DNA from: JBEGQX01 sp041180805
Lineage (GTDB): Bacteria; Planctomycetota; Planctomycetia; Gemmatales; Gemmataceae
Assembly: GCA_041180805.1 (NCBI GenBank)
Contig: JBEGQX010000301.1
Span: 1 to 22,300 of the forward strand
Direction of reading: 5' to 3'
DNA: 22,300 nt
In this document: positions 1-8,845 of the stretch, piece after piece
Numbering within the stretch: the first letter of the stretch is position 1
Layout of the letters: each line of letters starts with the position of its first letter
The notes under the pieces: model-generated
What the model saw: only the letters and a program-made list of their open reading frames with translations
Databases searched by the model: none
Told to the model about the DNA's origin: nothing
Position numbers and translations under genes: made by a program

Positions 1-182
1 TGATTTAGAACTTCCCGGTTTGTGGAAACAGAACTAAATCCGGTGGCTGCGGCGAAAGCCAGGCGGGCGTTTTCAGAGACATCACTTGCCATCCAGGTGG
101 AACGAAGGGCCAGGCCGGCATCCTTCCAGCCGGATGCCAAAGCCGTTGCCATCTTGCCCGCGCCTAAAAATCCAATTCCCAT
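1..182 (-). CDS. proC: Pyrroline-5-carboxylate reductase, N-terminal part (runs off the window)
   Basis: Reading leftwards from an ATG at 182, the first 60 codons begin MGIGFLGAGKMATALASGWK. This is the Rossmann dinucleotide-binding start (GFLGAGKMA) typical of pyrroline-5-carboxylate reductase, which uses NAD(P)H to make proline from P5C in the cytoplasm. An AAAGG about 10 nt upstream supports this start; another ATG 22 nt further upstream is in a different frame. The gene is cut by the window edge, so the catalytic C-terminal domain cannot be checked. Other NADP-dependent reductases of the same fold (for example F420-dependent oxidoreductases) start similarly, so proC is likely but not certain. 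It is transcribed divergently from the MFS gene. Confidence 0.7.
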   Translation of the reverse strand, partial: MGIGFLGAGKMATALASGWKDAGLALRSTWMASDVSENARLAFAAATGFSSVSTNREVLN

Positions 183-318
183 GGCTTGTTTGCCTTTGTT
201 TCATGGTCTCGGAATTAAAAGATTATTCTATTCAGCGGCAATGCCATCCGCAATGAATGCAAAAGGAATATGGTCGGAAGTTTGATGATGCTTTATTTGA
301 AGCTTGGGAAACAACTTG

Positions 319-348
319 CTGGCATTCTTTTGCAAGGCCCCTTATAAC
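319..348 (+). promoter_or_regulatory. Possible sigma-70 promoter of the MFS gene
   Basis: CTGGCA (319-324) and TATAAC (343-348) are 18 bp apart, matching 4/6 and 5/6 of the -35 and -10 consensus. The start site would be near 355, about 30 nt before the chosen ATG at 386. Most of the rest of the 203-bp divergent gap (183-385) shows nothing recognisable. Confidence 0.35.
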
Positions 349-385
349 ATGTGGATGTTTTGAGTACCCAACGGAGTGTCTGAAA

Positions 386-1768
386 ATGTCTTCCCAAGAT
401 CTGTCAGTCAAACCAGAGCGCCAGGGGTGGGCCAGTCTTCTGGATTTAACGCCCTATCATTGGTTCGTTTTTTCCATGGCATCACTGGCTTGGTTGTTTG
501 ATTGCCTGGACCAGCAATTGTTTTTGATTGCCAGAAATTCCTCCATGAAGGCACTTTTGCCTGAAGGTTATGACCTGAAGCTTTATGGTGGTTATGCAAC
601 CTCCATATTTGTTGCGGGCTGGGCCATGGGCGGTTTGATTTTCGGTTCCGTGGGCGACAGGATTGGAAGGGCAAAGACCCTAACCATGACGGTGCTTCTT
701 TATTCCATATGCACGGGGTTATCTGCTTTCTCCAAAGGCTGGGTTGATTTCGCGGTGTATAGATTTGTAACCGGTTTGGGTGTGGGCGGGGTTTTTGGCC
801 TTGCTGTTGCTTTGGTGGCGGATAGCCTTCCCTCCACATCGAGAACCGCGGCTCTAGGCCTTTTGCAGGCACTTTCTGCCGTGGGAAATATCACCGCAGG
901 TTTGATAAGCATTGGTATGGCGCAGCTTGGTGCCAATGGAACTATCGATCCGAACAACGCGTGGAAATACATGTTTTTGGTGGGAGCTTTGCCTGCTTTT
1001 CTTTGTGTGTTTATCCAGATTCGCCTGAAGGAACCTGAAAAATGGGTTCAAGCGAAAAAAGCCGCGCTTGGAAACGGGGAGAAGTTTGGCTCTTACTCTG
1101 ATTTGTTTGGTGATCCAAGATGGAGAAAAAATGCCATCCTTGGAATGCTGTTATGCATTTCAGGCGTGGTTGGTCTTTGGGGAATTGGATTCTTTAGTCC
1201 CGAATTGGTGGGTGATGTGATTGGTAACTCCCTGAAAAGTCAGGGTGTTTCAGAAGATAAAATTGCCAGCCAGAAAGGATACTGGATTGGTATCAACATG
1301 ATCGTGCAAAACCTTGGTTCATTTTTTGGAATGCTTTTCTTTGCAAAAATTGCCCAGACCTTTGGAAGAAGAAAAGCTTTTGTTGGTGGGTTCATTGCGG
1401 CATTTGTCGTGACTTTTTGCTATTTCCGCTATTTTTCCAGCATGTCGGACATCTGGATGAGCGCCGTGATGGGCTTCTTTCAATTGGCATTATTTGCAGG
1501 ATTTGCGATTTATCTTCCTGAGTTGTTTCCTCTTCGGCTTCGTAGCACAGGTATCAGTTTTTGTTACAATGTAGGCCGTTTCATTGCTGCCAGCGGTCCT
1601 TTCACCATGGGTATTTTGCAACAATGGCTCGCAGAGGGAGCCAAGACTCCTGAGGCAAAGCTTGAGGCTTTCCGCAATGCCTGCTGTTACATGAGTTTGA
1701 TCTTCCTTTTGGGCATAGTTGCGGTGGCGTTTCTTCCCGAAACCAAGGGCAAACCATTGCCAGAGTAA
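386..1768 (+). CDS. MFS transporter, sugar/metabolite:H+ symporter-like
   Basis: This 460-aa integral inner-membrane protein has about 12 hydrophobic segments. Between TM2 and TM3 it carries the MFS signature GSVGDRIGRAK (GDRIGR at residues 90-95). Near the C terminus is PELFPLRLRSTG (378-389), typical of the metabolite:H+ symporter/sialate-type branch, and it ends with the sugar-porter-like PETKG (451-455). TM1 carries two acidic residues (D39, D42), possible proton-coupling sites. The frame is open from 257, but the ATG at 386 is preferred: it has GGAG (373-376) 9 nt upstream, and the extra 43 residues before it do not look like a transporter N terminus. The substrate cannot be told from sequence. 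The next gene follows after 40 nt without a terminator, so the two are probably co-transcribed. Confidence 0.85.
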   Translation: MSSQDLSVKPERQGWASLLDLTPYHWFVFSMASLAWLFDCLDQQLFLIARNSSMKALLPEGYDLKLYGGYATSIFVAGWAMGGLIFGSVGDRIGRAKTLTMTVLLYSICTGLSAFSKGWVDFAVYRFVTGLGVGGVFGLAVALVADSLPSTSRTAALGLLQALSAVGNITAGLISIGMAQLGANGTIDPNNAWKYMFLVGALPAFLCVFIQIRLKEPEKWVQAKKAALGNGEKFGSYSDLFGDPRWRKNAILGMLLCISGVVGLWGIGFFSPELVGDVIGNSLKSQGVSEDKIASQKGYWIGINMIVQNLGSFFGMLFFAKIAQTFGRRKAFVGGFIAAFVVTFCYFRYFSSMSDIWMSAVMGFFQLALFAGFAIYLPELFPLRLRSTGISFCYNVGRFIAASGPFTMGILQQWLAEGAKTPEAKLEAFRNACCYMSLIFLLGIVAVAFLPETKGKPLPE

Positions 1769-1808
1769 TATACTTTTCCAAAAGGTGAACCCTGGCTGGA
1801 GATAACAA

Positions 1809-2066
1809 ATGTCTGTGACAACACCCGAATGGCTTGCCCGTCATGATGCCAAATTGGTGGCGAGCGAAAATGGTAATTCCTGGATGGTGTACTTTGGCAA
1901 GGAACTAACCTATGTGCTAGTTTTGGTTCCTTCCAAGGGTAACCATGGCATCAAAGTTACCCAGACCATCAATGGCAAACAGATTTATGTGCAGGAAGTT
2001 TTTCCAACCGAAAACGAGGCATTACAGGCAGGTTTGGCTGCACTGCAAAAATCCATCGGTTGGTAA
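1809..2066 (+). CDS. Small conserved-looking hypothetical protein (85 aa)
   Basis: I do not recognise this 85-residue protein. It is soluble, with no signal peptide or membrane segment, and has an alternating beta-strand pattern (NSWMVYFGKELTYVLVLV, GIKVTQTINGKQIYV) followed by a short helix rich in Glu, Ala and Leu. That suggests a small alpha/beta domain. It has a clear GGAG (1798-1801) 7 nt before its ATG and a strong terminator right behind it, so it is very likely a real gene. It lies 40 nt behind the MFS gene and probably shares its transcript. No function is assigned. Confidence 0.75.
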   Translation: MSVTTPEWLARHDAKLVASENGNSWMVYFGKELTYVLVLVPSKGNHGIKVTQTINGKQIYVQEVFPTENEALQAGLAALQKSIGW

Positions 2067-2090
2067 AGTACTGTAGGGCCAAAATCTATC

Positions 2091-2126
2091 AGGGTCTTCC
2101 CTTGGGTGGGAAGGCCCTTTATTTTT
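2091..2126 (+). terminator. Intrinsic terminator of the MFS/hypothetical operon
   Basis: The arms AGGGTCTTCCC (2091-2101) and GGGAAGGCCCT (2108-2118) pair over 11 bp with one G-U, around a 6-nt loop, followed by TTATTTTT. The hairpin lies between convergent stop codons. It may also stop transcription from the right, though the minus-strand U-tract is poor. Confidence 0.85.
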
Positions 2127-2805
2127 AGAATTCGAAGGTGTCTTGAATATCAAGCATTACAGGCACACTTTTGGTTTCCTTGGAAACCTGCGACGCCCAA
2201 GCCTTGGCATCTTGGTTGATTAAAGGGAAAGTGTTGTAATGCATGGGCATGACTTTTTTGGGGTTAATTAGCTTAACAGCCCTGAGCGCATCTTCCGGTC
2301 CCATGGTGTAGTTATCGCCAATGGGCAGTGCCGCAAGGTCGATTCCTTCTTCCCCGATCAATTTCATGTCGCCAAACAAGCCAGTGTCTGCTGCATTATA
2401 AAAAGTGAATCCATTTTTGAATTGAATGAGGATTCCACAAGGATTCCCTCCGTTAGACCCGTCAGGCAAAGCGGAACCATGAAATGCAAGTGTCAGCTTT
2501 AATTTGCCAAAAGGAAATGTAAATGCTCCACCATGCTGCATTCCGTGTGTTTTCACCCCTTTGGATTCCAACCATAGACTGATTTCGTAATTCGAAATAA
2601 CGGTTGCACCGGTTCGTTTTGCAATTTCAACAGTATCCCCAATATGGTCCCCATGACCATGAGAAACAACGATGTAATCGGGGTGAAAATCGGAAGGTTT
2701 ATGTTGGGCGATAGGATTGCCTTGAAAGAAAGGATCCATGAGAATTTTTGCTTCCGGTGTTTGAATATGGAACGTGGAATGCCCAAGCCAAGTGATAGAA
2801 GACAT
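2125..2805 (-). CDS. UPF0173-type metal-dependent hydrolase, MBL fold
   Basis: This 226-aa cytoplasmic protein of the metallo-beta-lactamase superfamily is of the compact UPF0173 (YtkL-like) type, whose usual length it matches. The opening ITWLGHSTFHI is typical. The metal-binding motif is H49-G-H51-G-D53-H54. The bridging Asp lies in AADTG and the late metal-binding His in PMHYNTF, so the active site looks complete. The biological substrate of this family is unknown. The start ATG at 2805 has a strong GGAGG just upstream on the minus strand. The gene is monocistronic: it diverges from the AsmA-like gene and converges on the small hypothetical. Confidence 0.9.
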   Translation of the reverse strand: MSSITWLGHSTFHIQTPEAKILMDPFFQGNPIAQHKPSDFHPDYIVVSHGHGDHIGDTVEIAKRTGATVISNYEISLWLESKGVKTHGMQHGGAFTFPFGKLKLTLAFHGSALPDGSNGGNPCGILIQFKNGFTFYNAADTGLFGDMKLIGEEGIDLAALPIGDNYTMGPEDALRAVKLINPKKVMPMHYNTFPLINQDAKAWASQVSKETKSVPVMLDIQDTFEF

Positions 2806-2863
2806 TGAAATCCTCCAGTAGGTTGCCCATTTTGCCCGCTTTTACTTATTAGCGGTAGGTTGT

Positions 2864-2877
2864 AAGGTAATCACCTT
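2864..2877. promoter_or_regulatory. Short dyad in the divergent gap between hydrolase and AsmA-like gene
   Basis: AAGGT-AATC-ACCTT is a perfect 5-bp inverted repeat in the 146-bp divergent intergenic region (2806-2951). It could be an operator, but dyads this short occur by chance. I see no convincing promoter pair around it. Confidence 0.2.
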
Positions 2878-2951
2878 CGCAAAGTGCATGACAGCAATTA
2901 AGATGTATTTTGTGAAATGGCTGTCAAGTATTCAAACGAAAAGGAAACAGG

Positions 2952-5900
2952 ATGCGAGAACCCGGTGCCAGGAGGGCGCAGGGCCATCAGGAATCTTCCG
3001 GATGGTTTGTAAAAATGTTTCGCTGGGCCTGGAGGGTAACCGCAGTTTCCCTCTTGGGTATCACATTTGTTTTCCTTCTTCTTAAAATCGGCCTGTCTTT
3101 TGGAATTCTGAGACATTGGTTCGATAAAACCGCAAGTGAGATAGCAAAATTCCCCATACGGGTTCAGGGGTGTAACCTGGCGTTATGGGGTTCATCCCTT
3201 GTTGAGGGAATTGATGTCTTTGAGGCACGGGGTTCAAATCCTGAACCTTGGTTAAAAATTCACTCCCTGGAAGCGGATGTATCGTTGGAAAACCTGGCGT
3301 TGGGAAATATTGCTCCCAAGAAAGTGGTTGCCATCAACCCCGTGGTGAACATTGAATTTGACGAGAATAACGATTTGGTTACCAGGTTGCCCCGCCCGGA
3401 AGACTATCCGCCCGGCAACAAGATGCCCCGGCTGATTTTAAAGGATGCTGAGTTTCAACTGAAGCATGGTAAAAGGCCACCCCTGAAAGTCCGAAATATA
3501 CAGGGAGAAGCTTGGAGGGATGAAAAAAACAATCTTGTTTTTGAAGCCACTTCCAAGGATCCCAACTGGGGCGACTGGTCTCTCAAGGCAAAGATTGAGC
3601 CGGGAGATGGGGATTCCCTGCTTGTTCTAAATTCAAACCGGGTTGATGTCACCCAAACCATGCTGGACAGTGTTCCATTTGTTCCTGATAGTGTCTGGCG
3701 CCATGTCAAGCTGAACGGTGTGACTGATGTGGATATCCAGCTTTTCTTTGATGGTAAAAAAGGTGGATGCCAGTACAAATTGGAGCTTGCACCCAGGCAG
3801 ACAAGGGTTCGAGTCGAAACTATCAAGCTGGAAGCGGAAAATGCCCAGGGAAAGGTGCATATTCAAGATGGGTTAATCCAGCTTAGGGATATCAAGGGGG
3901 ATTTGGCAAACGGCATTATCGAGCTGACCAGTGGCGATTTGGACTTTCGAGACAAATTATATCTGATGGATTATGACCTGAAAGTGAAGGGGGTTCAGAT
4001 CCAGAATCTCCCTTATGATTGGGGACGAGGCCTTAGGGATAAAAATGGCAACAGTTTTGTTCAGGGTGTACTGGATGGCTGGGCCAAATTGCGACTGAAA
4101 GAAGATCCGCTGCTGGGGGTTCGCACCTCGGGGTCTGGTAAAGGCATTATTGAGGCCGCGAAATTTCTCGGTTTTCCCACAAAACCCATACCACTCGAAA
4201 TCAAAGCGGATGGATCCAAGTTTCGATTTAATCCGCTTTCCGCTTTGCCGGGATTGCTACCCACATCTTCCAGAAAGCCTGATGAAAAAAACCTCGCGGA
4301 CCAGCATTTTCTAGAAACACAAATTGAAATGAAAATTGATTCCGCGGGCGAATTCGCAAGGCGCATGGGTTGGAAGTTGCCTGTTCCCCTGAATGGCAAA
4401 TTAAGTCTTGAGCTTGGATTTCAGGCGCCATTAAAAACTGTGACTGATCCGATCACCTATACCGGCAAACTTCAGACAAAAATGAGTGAGGGAAGTTTCG
4501 GCTCGATCCTTATTCCAGAATCCAAATTTTCTGCCACACTGCTTCAGGGAGAGGTGCTTATTCCCGACTTCATGATGAAGATTCAGGAAAAGGATTCCAA
4601 AGAACTGGCAGCCAGGCAGGCGCCAGGGGAAATTCATGCAGGAATCAAATTGGATTTGTTGAAGAATCTGGAAATGCATACCCGCGCTCAGGCCTCGTCG
4701 ATTCCATCGGGGATCATCACTCCCTGGATTGGGGAGTTTTTCCAAAAAATGCAGGGCAGAATCTCCTTTGGTTTGGAATCCCTTGGCGAATTGGATTCAG
4801 CGCGATTTCATGCCTGGCGTGGCAATGCGTTATTTCGGTGGGATAACTGGCAATACGAAACCTTTGTTTTTCCAGAAGTGCATGGAAAGATCCAGCTCGC
4901 CAAGGGCAATTTGGAATTAGCGGAGGTGAGGGGGCAAGCCCCTTGGGGCAAACTGGAGATGGAGTCCGTGGTTTCCATGGAAAATGGTTTTCCTTTTGAG
5001 ACAAAACTGAAGGGGCAACAGCTTGAACTCAAAAAAATCGCCAGGGAGTTCTATCCAACAATTTCAGATTTCGGGGTCGAGGGCTTTGCCGATGCCACTG
5101 CCACAATTCATGGTGGTGGTAATCGTCCGAGGTTTCGCGCAAATGCATCCATACATGCGGCTAAAGTTGCGATTGGGAAAACCCCCGTGGAACAGATTGC
5201 TTCAGATATTGTTTTTGATGATCGCGGTGTTGAAATAAAGCTTGCCAGGGGAAATGTTTTGGGAGCTGGTTGCGAAATCACCGGTTTAATTCCTGTTCAT
5301 ACCACCCAATCTGGAAATCTGTCGGTAAAGGTCACTGATTTAGATTTGGGTGAAACAGTGAAATCCTTGCATGAAAAAGCATCATGGGTTCACGGAAAAG
5401 TATCCGCAAATGCTGACATATTGATAATGCCGCAGAATCTAAGGGGAGAGAGAAATTTCGAGGTAAATTTGCAGACCGGTAATGATTCGTTCGATATCCT
5501 TGATCTTCCATTTTCAAAAGTGGTATCAAAAGCCAAATGGAGCAAAAACAGCGTTGCCTTTGCCATGGAAACAAATGTGGCGGGAGGGCATGGCAAGCTG
5601 GATCTGAAATATGATGGCGGCCAAAAGACACTTCTCCCCGGCCATCTCATTGTTGAAAAAGCAAGTTTGAAGCCTGTTTTAAAAGCATTGGATGTAAACG
5701 ACAATCTTCAATTGCTGGATGGAGAATGGTCACTGGATTTGCCGTTCAACTTTGATCTGGATTGCTTTCTCATGTCCGCGAACGGGATTGTGGAAATTGA
5801 TCAGTTAAAACATGGAAAAAACCCGCTTAGCGAACAAATAAAATCGACTGTCGTAATGAACAATCATGAGATAACTTTCAAGGATATTCAGGGAACGCTT

Positions 5901-6881
5901 GGGGATGGTCAACTGCGGGCAAGTGCGGAATTAAACTTAAATAATCCTGAACGAAACAAGTACAAGGCTACGCTTACCAAGGCTGAAATGGCCAAGCTAT
6001 TTGCACCATGGCTAGCCTTCATGAAACCCGCGGGGAAAATCGATATTCGCGCCCAGGGAAAGCTCGGAAGGGAAATCACCTCCACTGGAGAAGGGGTAAG
6101 TGGCTCTGCCCGGGTTTTTGGTATGGAGGTAGGCGATTGGAGAATTCCATTCGACATGGTGTTTGCTCCCGCAAGGGGTGCGGGATCATTGGTTTTACGA
6201 GATGTCAGCGGTAGTGTTGCGCAGGGAAAAATATCTGGAAGCACGGAATATCGCTGGGGGGTGGGATCATCCCTTCAGGGAAATTACCGGTTTCAATCGT
6301 TGGATTTCAGGACCGTTCAGGCCCAGTTGGGGGATAGCCCTTCCCAGGCGGCAGGAACTATCCAGGGTAAACTTCAATTTTCTGGCAGGGATGTAAAATC
6401 ACTTGACCAGTTAAGTGCATCGCTGGATGGAACACTTGTTCATTCCAGGGCCCAGGGAATTCCGATTGTTAGGGATCTTGTTCCCTTTTTGCCGGTGGCG
6501 GCAACCGGTGCGTTCTTCGACCGTGGCGAACTTAAAGCCCGAATGGACAGGGGTGTTATCCGGGTGAACAGGCTCGCCATGAGCAATGCACTTATGATGG
6601 TACTAATTGAGGGAACCATTTCCCTTCAGGGAAAATTGGACATGGAAGCCACAGCCAGAACGGGCAATCTCAGTGTACTTCCGGAATCCATGCGAAATAT
6701 GGGATTACGGATGCCCGCAATTGGAGCAGTACCCCTGGAGATGATATCTCAAGTGACGAATACCCTGGCGGCCGGGATTTTGCATTTCAAAATTCAGGGC
6801 ACTTATAAAGATCCCATAGTAAGAAGTGTTCCCCTGACACTTCTTACGGAAGAAGCGCTTCGATTTTTCCTTGGCAGGTAG
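2952..6881 (+). CDS. Giant AsmA-like envelope protein (1309 aa)
   Basis: A short basic N terminus is followed by one membrane anchor (about residues 29-44, VTAVSLLGITFVFLLL). After that come more than 1200 residues of repeating beta-strand character placed outside the cytoplasmic membrane. The last 150 residues (from about LDGTLVHSRAQGIPIVRDLV through IRVNRLAMSNALMMVLIEGTISLQG) look like the AsmA/DUF3971-type C-terminal domain. Related AsmA/TamB/YhdP proteins are long grooved proteins that span the periplasm and are tied to phospholipid movement to, and homeostasis of, the outer membrane. That role here is inference from the family. The start ATG at 2952 has AAGGA 6 nt upstream; M22 is an alternative start. 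It may be co-transcribed with the SLBB gene 89 nt downstream. Confidence 0.75.
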   Translation: MREPGARRAQGHQESSGWFVKMFRWAWRVTAVSLLGITFVFLLLKIGLSFGILRHWFDKTASEIAKFPIRVQGCNLALWGSSLVEGIDVFEARGSNPEPWLKIHSLEADVSLENLALGNIAPKKVVAINPVVNIEFDENNDLVTRLPRPEDYPPGNKMPRLILKDAEFQLKHGKRPPLKVRNIQGEAWRDEKNNLVFEATSKDPNWGDWSLKAKIEPGDGDSLLVLNSNRVDVTQTMLDSVPFVPDSVWRHVKLNGVTDVDIQLFFDGKKGGCQYKLELAPRQTRVRVETIKLEAENAQGKVHIQDGLIQLRDIKGDLANGIIELTSGDLDFRDKLYLMDYDLKVKGVQIQNLPYDWGRGLRDKNGNSFVQGVLDGWAKLRLKEDPLLGVRTSGSGKGIIEAAKFLGFPTKPIPLEIKADGSKFRFNPLSALPGLLPTSSRKPDEKNLADQHFLETQIEMKIDSAGEFARRMGWKLPVPLNGKLSLELGFQAPLKTVTDPITYTGKLQTKMSEGSFGSILIPESKFSATLLQGEVLIPDFMMKIQEKDSKELAARQAPGEIHAGIKLDLLKNLEMHTRAQASSIPSGIITPWIGEFFQKMQGRISFGLESLGELDSARFHAWRGNALFRWDNWQYETFVFPEVHGKIQLAKGNLELAEVRGQAPWGKLEMESVVSMENGFPFETKLKGQQLELKKIAREFYPTISDFGVEGFADATATIHGGGNRPRFRANASIHAAKVAIGKTPVEQIASDIVFDDRGVEIKLARGNVLGAGCEITGLIPVHTTQSGNLSVKVTDLDLGETVKSLHEKASWVHGKVSANADILIMPQNLRGERNFEVNLQTGNDSFDILDLPFSKVVSKAKWSKNSVAFAMETNVAGGHGKLDLKYDGGQKTLLPGHLIVEKASLKPVLKALDVNDNLQLLDGEWSLDLPFNFDLDCFLMSANGIVEIDQLKHGKNPLSEQIKSTVVMNNHEITFKDIQGTLGDGQLRASAELNLNNPERNKYKATLTKAEMAKLFAPWLAFMKPAGKIDIRAQGKLGREITSTGEGVSGSARVFGMEVGDWRIPFDMVFAPARGAGSLVLRDVSGSVAQGKISGSTEYRWGVGSSLQGNYRFQSLDFRTVQAQLGDSPSQAAGTIQGKLQFSGRDVKSLDQLSASLDGTLVHSRAQGIPIVRDLVPFLPVAATGAFFDRGELKARMDRGVIRVNRLAMSNALMMVLIEGTISLQGKLDMEATARTGNLSVLPESMRNMGLRMPAIGAVPLEMISQVTNTLAAGILHFKIQGTYKDPIVRSVPLTLLTEEALRFFLGR

Positions 6882-6970
6882 CCAAAATTGTAAATCTTTC
6901 TCTTGAATGATTTTTTAAAAAGGCTAAAAGCCCTTTGGAATTTTACGCACCTTGCTTGTGGCTGGGGAAA

Positions 6971-7807
6971 ATGGGTAAAGTGGCTCGGAAAAAGTTTGAC
7001 TGGTTTATCATCTTCTTGATGCTCCCTTTGCTAGGATTGGCAACGGGTTGTCAAAGTATGATTTCTGCCATTAATGCTTGTAATGAAGGTAATTCGCTCC
7101 TTGATAGCACACGATTGTTGCGGGATACAGTTTCTGAAATACCCCCTGTTCCAAGGGAATTAGACAAAGCATTGACGACATCACTAACCGCTGAGCCTGG
7201 AGATGTTCTTCTTATACAGCCTGCGGATTTGGATTCACCCATCAGGCTTCCAGGTGATCAGCCAGTTCTACCTGATGGCAACGTAAGCTTGGGCAAATAT
7301 GGTCGATTGAATGTTGCAGGCCGAAATTTGGATGAAATCGAGGAAATGGTTCGCGGACAAATTTCCTCTGTAACCAAGGAGGCCGGCCCCATAACCGTTC
7401 GCCTGATTAACAGGCAAAGCAAAGTGTATTATGTCATAGGTGAAGTAAATGCTCCTGGGATTTATCCGTTGAATGGTAGAGAGACAGTATTAGATGCCAT
7501 TCTTCAAGCCGGCGGTTTGAACGAAAAGGCTTCAAGGCAAAACATTGTTCTCTCCAGACCTACACCGCCTGAAAGTTGCAGAATTGTACTTCCGGTGTGC
7601 TTTAAAGAAATCACCCAGCTTGGTGATACCACAACCAATTACCAACTAAAGCCAGGGGACCGGGTGTTTGTTCCTTCCAGGGATTTCTGGAAAGACAAAA
7701 ACTCCAAAACTGCCGCCCCAATCTGTTGCAAAAATCATCAAGCTTGTGACCTGCATGGGAAACCGCCTGTTGAAAATGCAGCCCCGGCAGGCAAGCCTGC
7801 AAACTAA
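6971..7807 (+). CDS. Polysaccharide export lipoprotein (Poly_export + SLBB domains)
   Basis: This 278-aa protein begins MGKVARKKFDWF, then a hydrophobic stretch ending ATGC, a lipobox with lipidated Cys27, so it is probably an outer-membrane lipoprotein. A Poly_export domain follows from about residue 70 (AEPGDVLLIQPADL through the GRLNVAGRNLDEIE region). One SLBB domain spans about 152-205 (VYYVIGEVNAPGIYPL, TVLDAILQAGGL). The plan resembles Wza-type exopolysaccharide export proteins, but with one SLBB domain and a short C-terminal tail carrying three cysteines (CCKNHQAC). A TTG start at 6935 is possible, but the ATG at 6971 gives the better signal peptide. No glycosyltransferase, Wzc or Wzx/Wzy gene is nearby, so the exported polymer is unknown. 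Confidence 0.8.
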   Translation: MGKVARKKFDWFIIFLMLPLLGLATGCQSMISAINACNEGNSLLDSTRLLRDTVSEIPPVPRELDKALTTSLTAEPGDVLLIQPADLDSPIRLPGDQPVLPDGNVSLGKYGRLNVAGRNLDEIEEMVRGQISSVTKEAGPITVRLINRQSKVYYVIGEVNAPGIYPLNGRETVLDAILQAGGLNEKASRQNIVLSRPTPPESCRIVLPVCFKEITQLGDTTTNYQLKPGDRVFVPSRDFWKDKNSKTAAPICCKNHQACDLHGKPPVENAAPAGKPAN

Positions 7808-7859
7808 TCGGTAAATTTAAGTTCAAAACCATCCTTTAATCTGGATTTATTCCAATTTC

Positions 7860-7882
7860 CACATGTACAATGTATATATGTG
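7860..7882. promoter_or_regulatory. Imperfect palindrome upstream of the BI-1 gene
   Basis: CACATGTACA (7860-7869) and TATATATGTG (7873-7882) match as inverted repeats at 8 of 10 positions, around ATG. The right arm contains a TATATA that could be a -10 element (7873-7878), 30 nt before the start codon. An operator over a promoter is possible, but the -35 is poor. Confidence 0.3.
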
Positions 7883-7908
7883 TTCATCATTAATTATCGG
7901 AGTGAAAA

Positions 7909-8634
7909 ATGAACTACGAATATGAACGACAGTCGCCCATGGAGATTGGTTCTTCTGGGGTGGAATCGGCGAGAATATCTTTTATTAAAAGGACCTACGC
8001 TCATCTGGCAGGGGCAGTATTGGCATTTGCAGCCCTTGAAACTTTGCTGTTAAAGTCGGTTTCTTCAGAACAAATTATGGGTATTTTTGGACGATCGCCG
8101 TGGGGCGTTTTGTTTTTGATGCTTGCATTCTGGGGTGCAAGTTGGATGGCTAACCGGCTAGCCTATTTTGGTGCTTCCCCTGCCGCACAGTATCTTGGTC
8201 TTGGCATCTACATTGTGGTGGAAGCGGTGATTTTCCTTCCCCTGTTGCATTTTGCGGCTTTTTTTGTCAAAGACCCAAACCTAATCATGTCCGCGGGTAT
8301 TATGACCTTGGGGGCCTTTGCGGGTTTAACCCTTACAGCTTTTCTAACCAATAAAGATTACACAACTTTGGGGCCCATTTTGTCGGTCGGGTCCCTTATT
8401 GCCTTTGGTTTTATTATTTGCTCTATATTATTCGGCTTTAGTTTGGGCCTGGTTTTTTCCTTTGCAATGGTTGTCCTGTTATGTGGTTACATGCTTTATG
8501 AAACTTCAGCCGTGATGTACTATTGGCCAACAGACAAGCACGTGGCAGCCGCATTGATGTTGTTTTCTTCCGTTGCAACCATGTTTTATTACATAGTAAG
8601 AATTCTAATTCAACTTAACTCAAGTAGAGATTAG
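7909..8634 (+). CDS. Bax inhibitor-1 / YccA family membrane protein
   Basis: This 241-aa protein has about seven hydrophobic segments and a cytoplasmic N terminus (MNYEYERQSPMEIG). That fits the BI-1/YccA (TMBIM, UPF0005) family, whose members act as pH-sensitive calcium leak channels (B. subtilis YetJ) or modulators of the FtsH protease (E. coli YccA). The late loop reads LYETSAVMYYWPTDKHVAAAL where many members have YDTQ. The last helix reads LMLFSSVATMFYYIVRIL where YetJ-like members have LYLDI-type residues, so the di-aspartyl sensor pair appears altered. GGAG (7899-7902) is 6 nt before the ATG. It appears to be its own transcription unit, with a strong terminator 17 nt after the stop. 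Confidence 0.85.
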   Translation: MNYEYERQSPMEIGSSGVESARISFIKRTYAHLAGAVLAFAALETLLLKSVSSEQIMGIFGRSPWGVLFLMLAFWGASWMANRLAYFGASPAAQYLGLGIYIVVEAVIFLPLLHFAAFFVKDPNLIMSAGIMTLGAFAGLTLTAFLTNKDYTTLGPILSVGSLIAFGFIICSILFGFSLGLVFSFAMVVLLCGYMLYETSAVMYYWPTDKHVAAALMLFSSVATMFYYIVRILIQLNSSRD

Positions 8635-8651
8635 AGCTTATGGCAATTGCT

Positions 8652-8687
8652 AAGCCACCCATAAAAAGGGTGGCTTTTTTTGTTTTT
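8652..8687 (+). terminator. Intrinsic terminator of the BI-1 gene
   Basis: AAGCCACCC (8652-8660) pairs perfectly with GGGTGGCTT (8668-8676) around the loop ATAAAAA, followed by a long T-tract. Confidence 0.93.
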
Positions 8688-8845
8688 ACCGAAACCACTT
8701 AGTTACCCTCGTGTTAATATTTATGAGTGATTTTGTAAGTTTTTTGGTTGAAAAGGTCTAGAAAGACCGATTTAATCAATGCATGAATTGAATTCCCGCC
8801 TAAATAGATAGTCCTGCCATTTGGATTTTTTTTTGGAGATGGAAC

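Noticed and set aside
257..385. N-terminal extension of the MFS gene from 257
   Set aside because: The 43 extra residues have no transporter character, and the ATG at 386 has a better ribosome-binding site.
8755..8768. Hairpin GGTCT-AGAA-AGACC before the DUF1549/DUF1553 gene
   Set aside because: The stem is only 5 bp with no T-tract or neighbouring promoter signal, so it may be chance.
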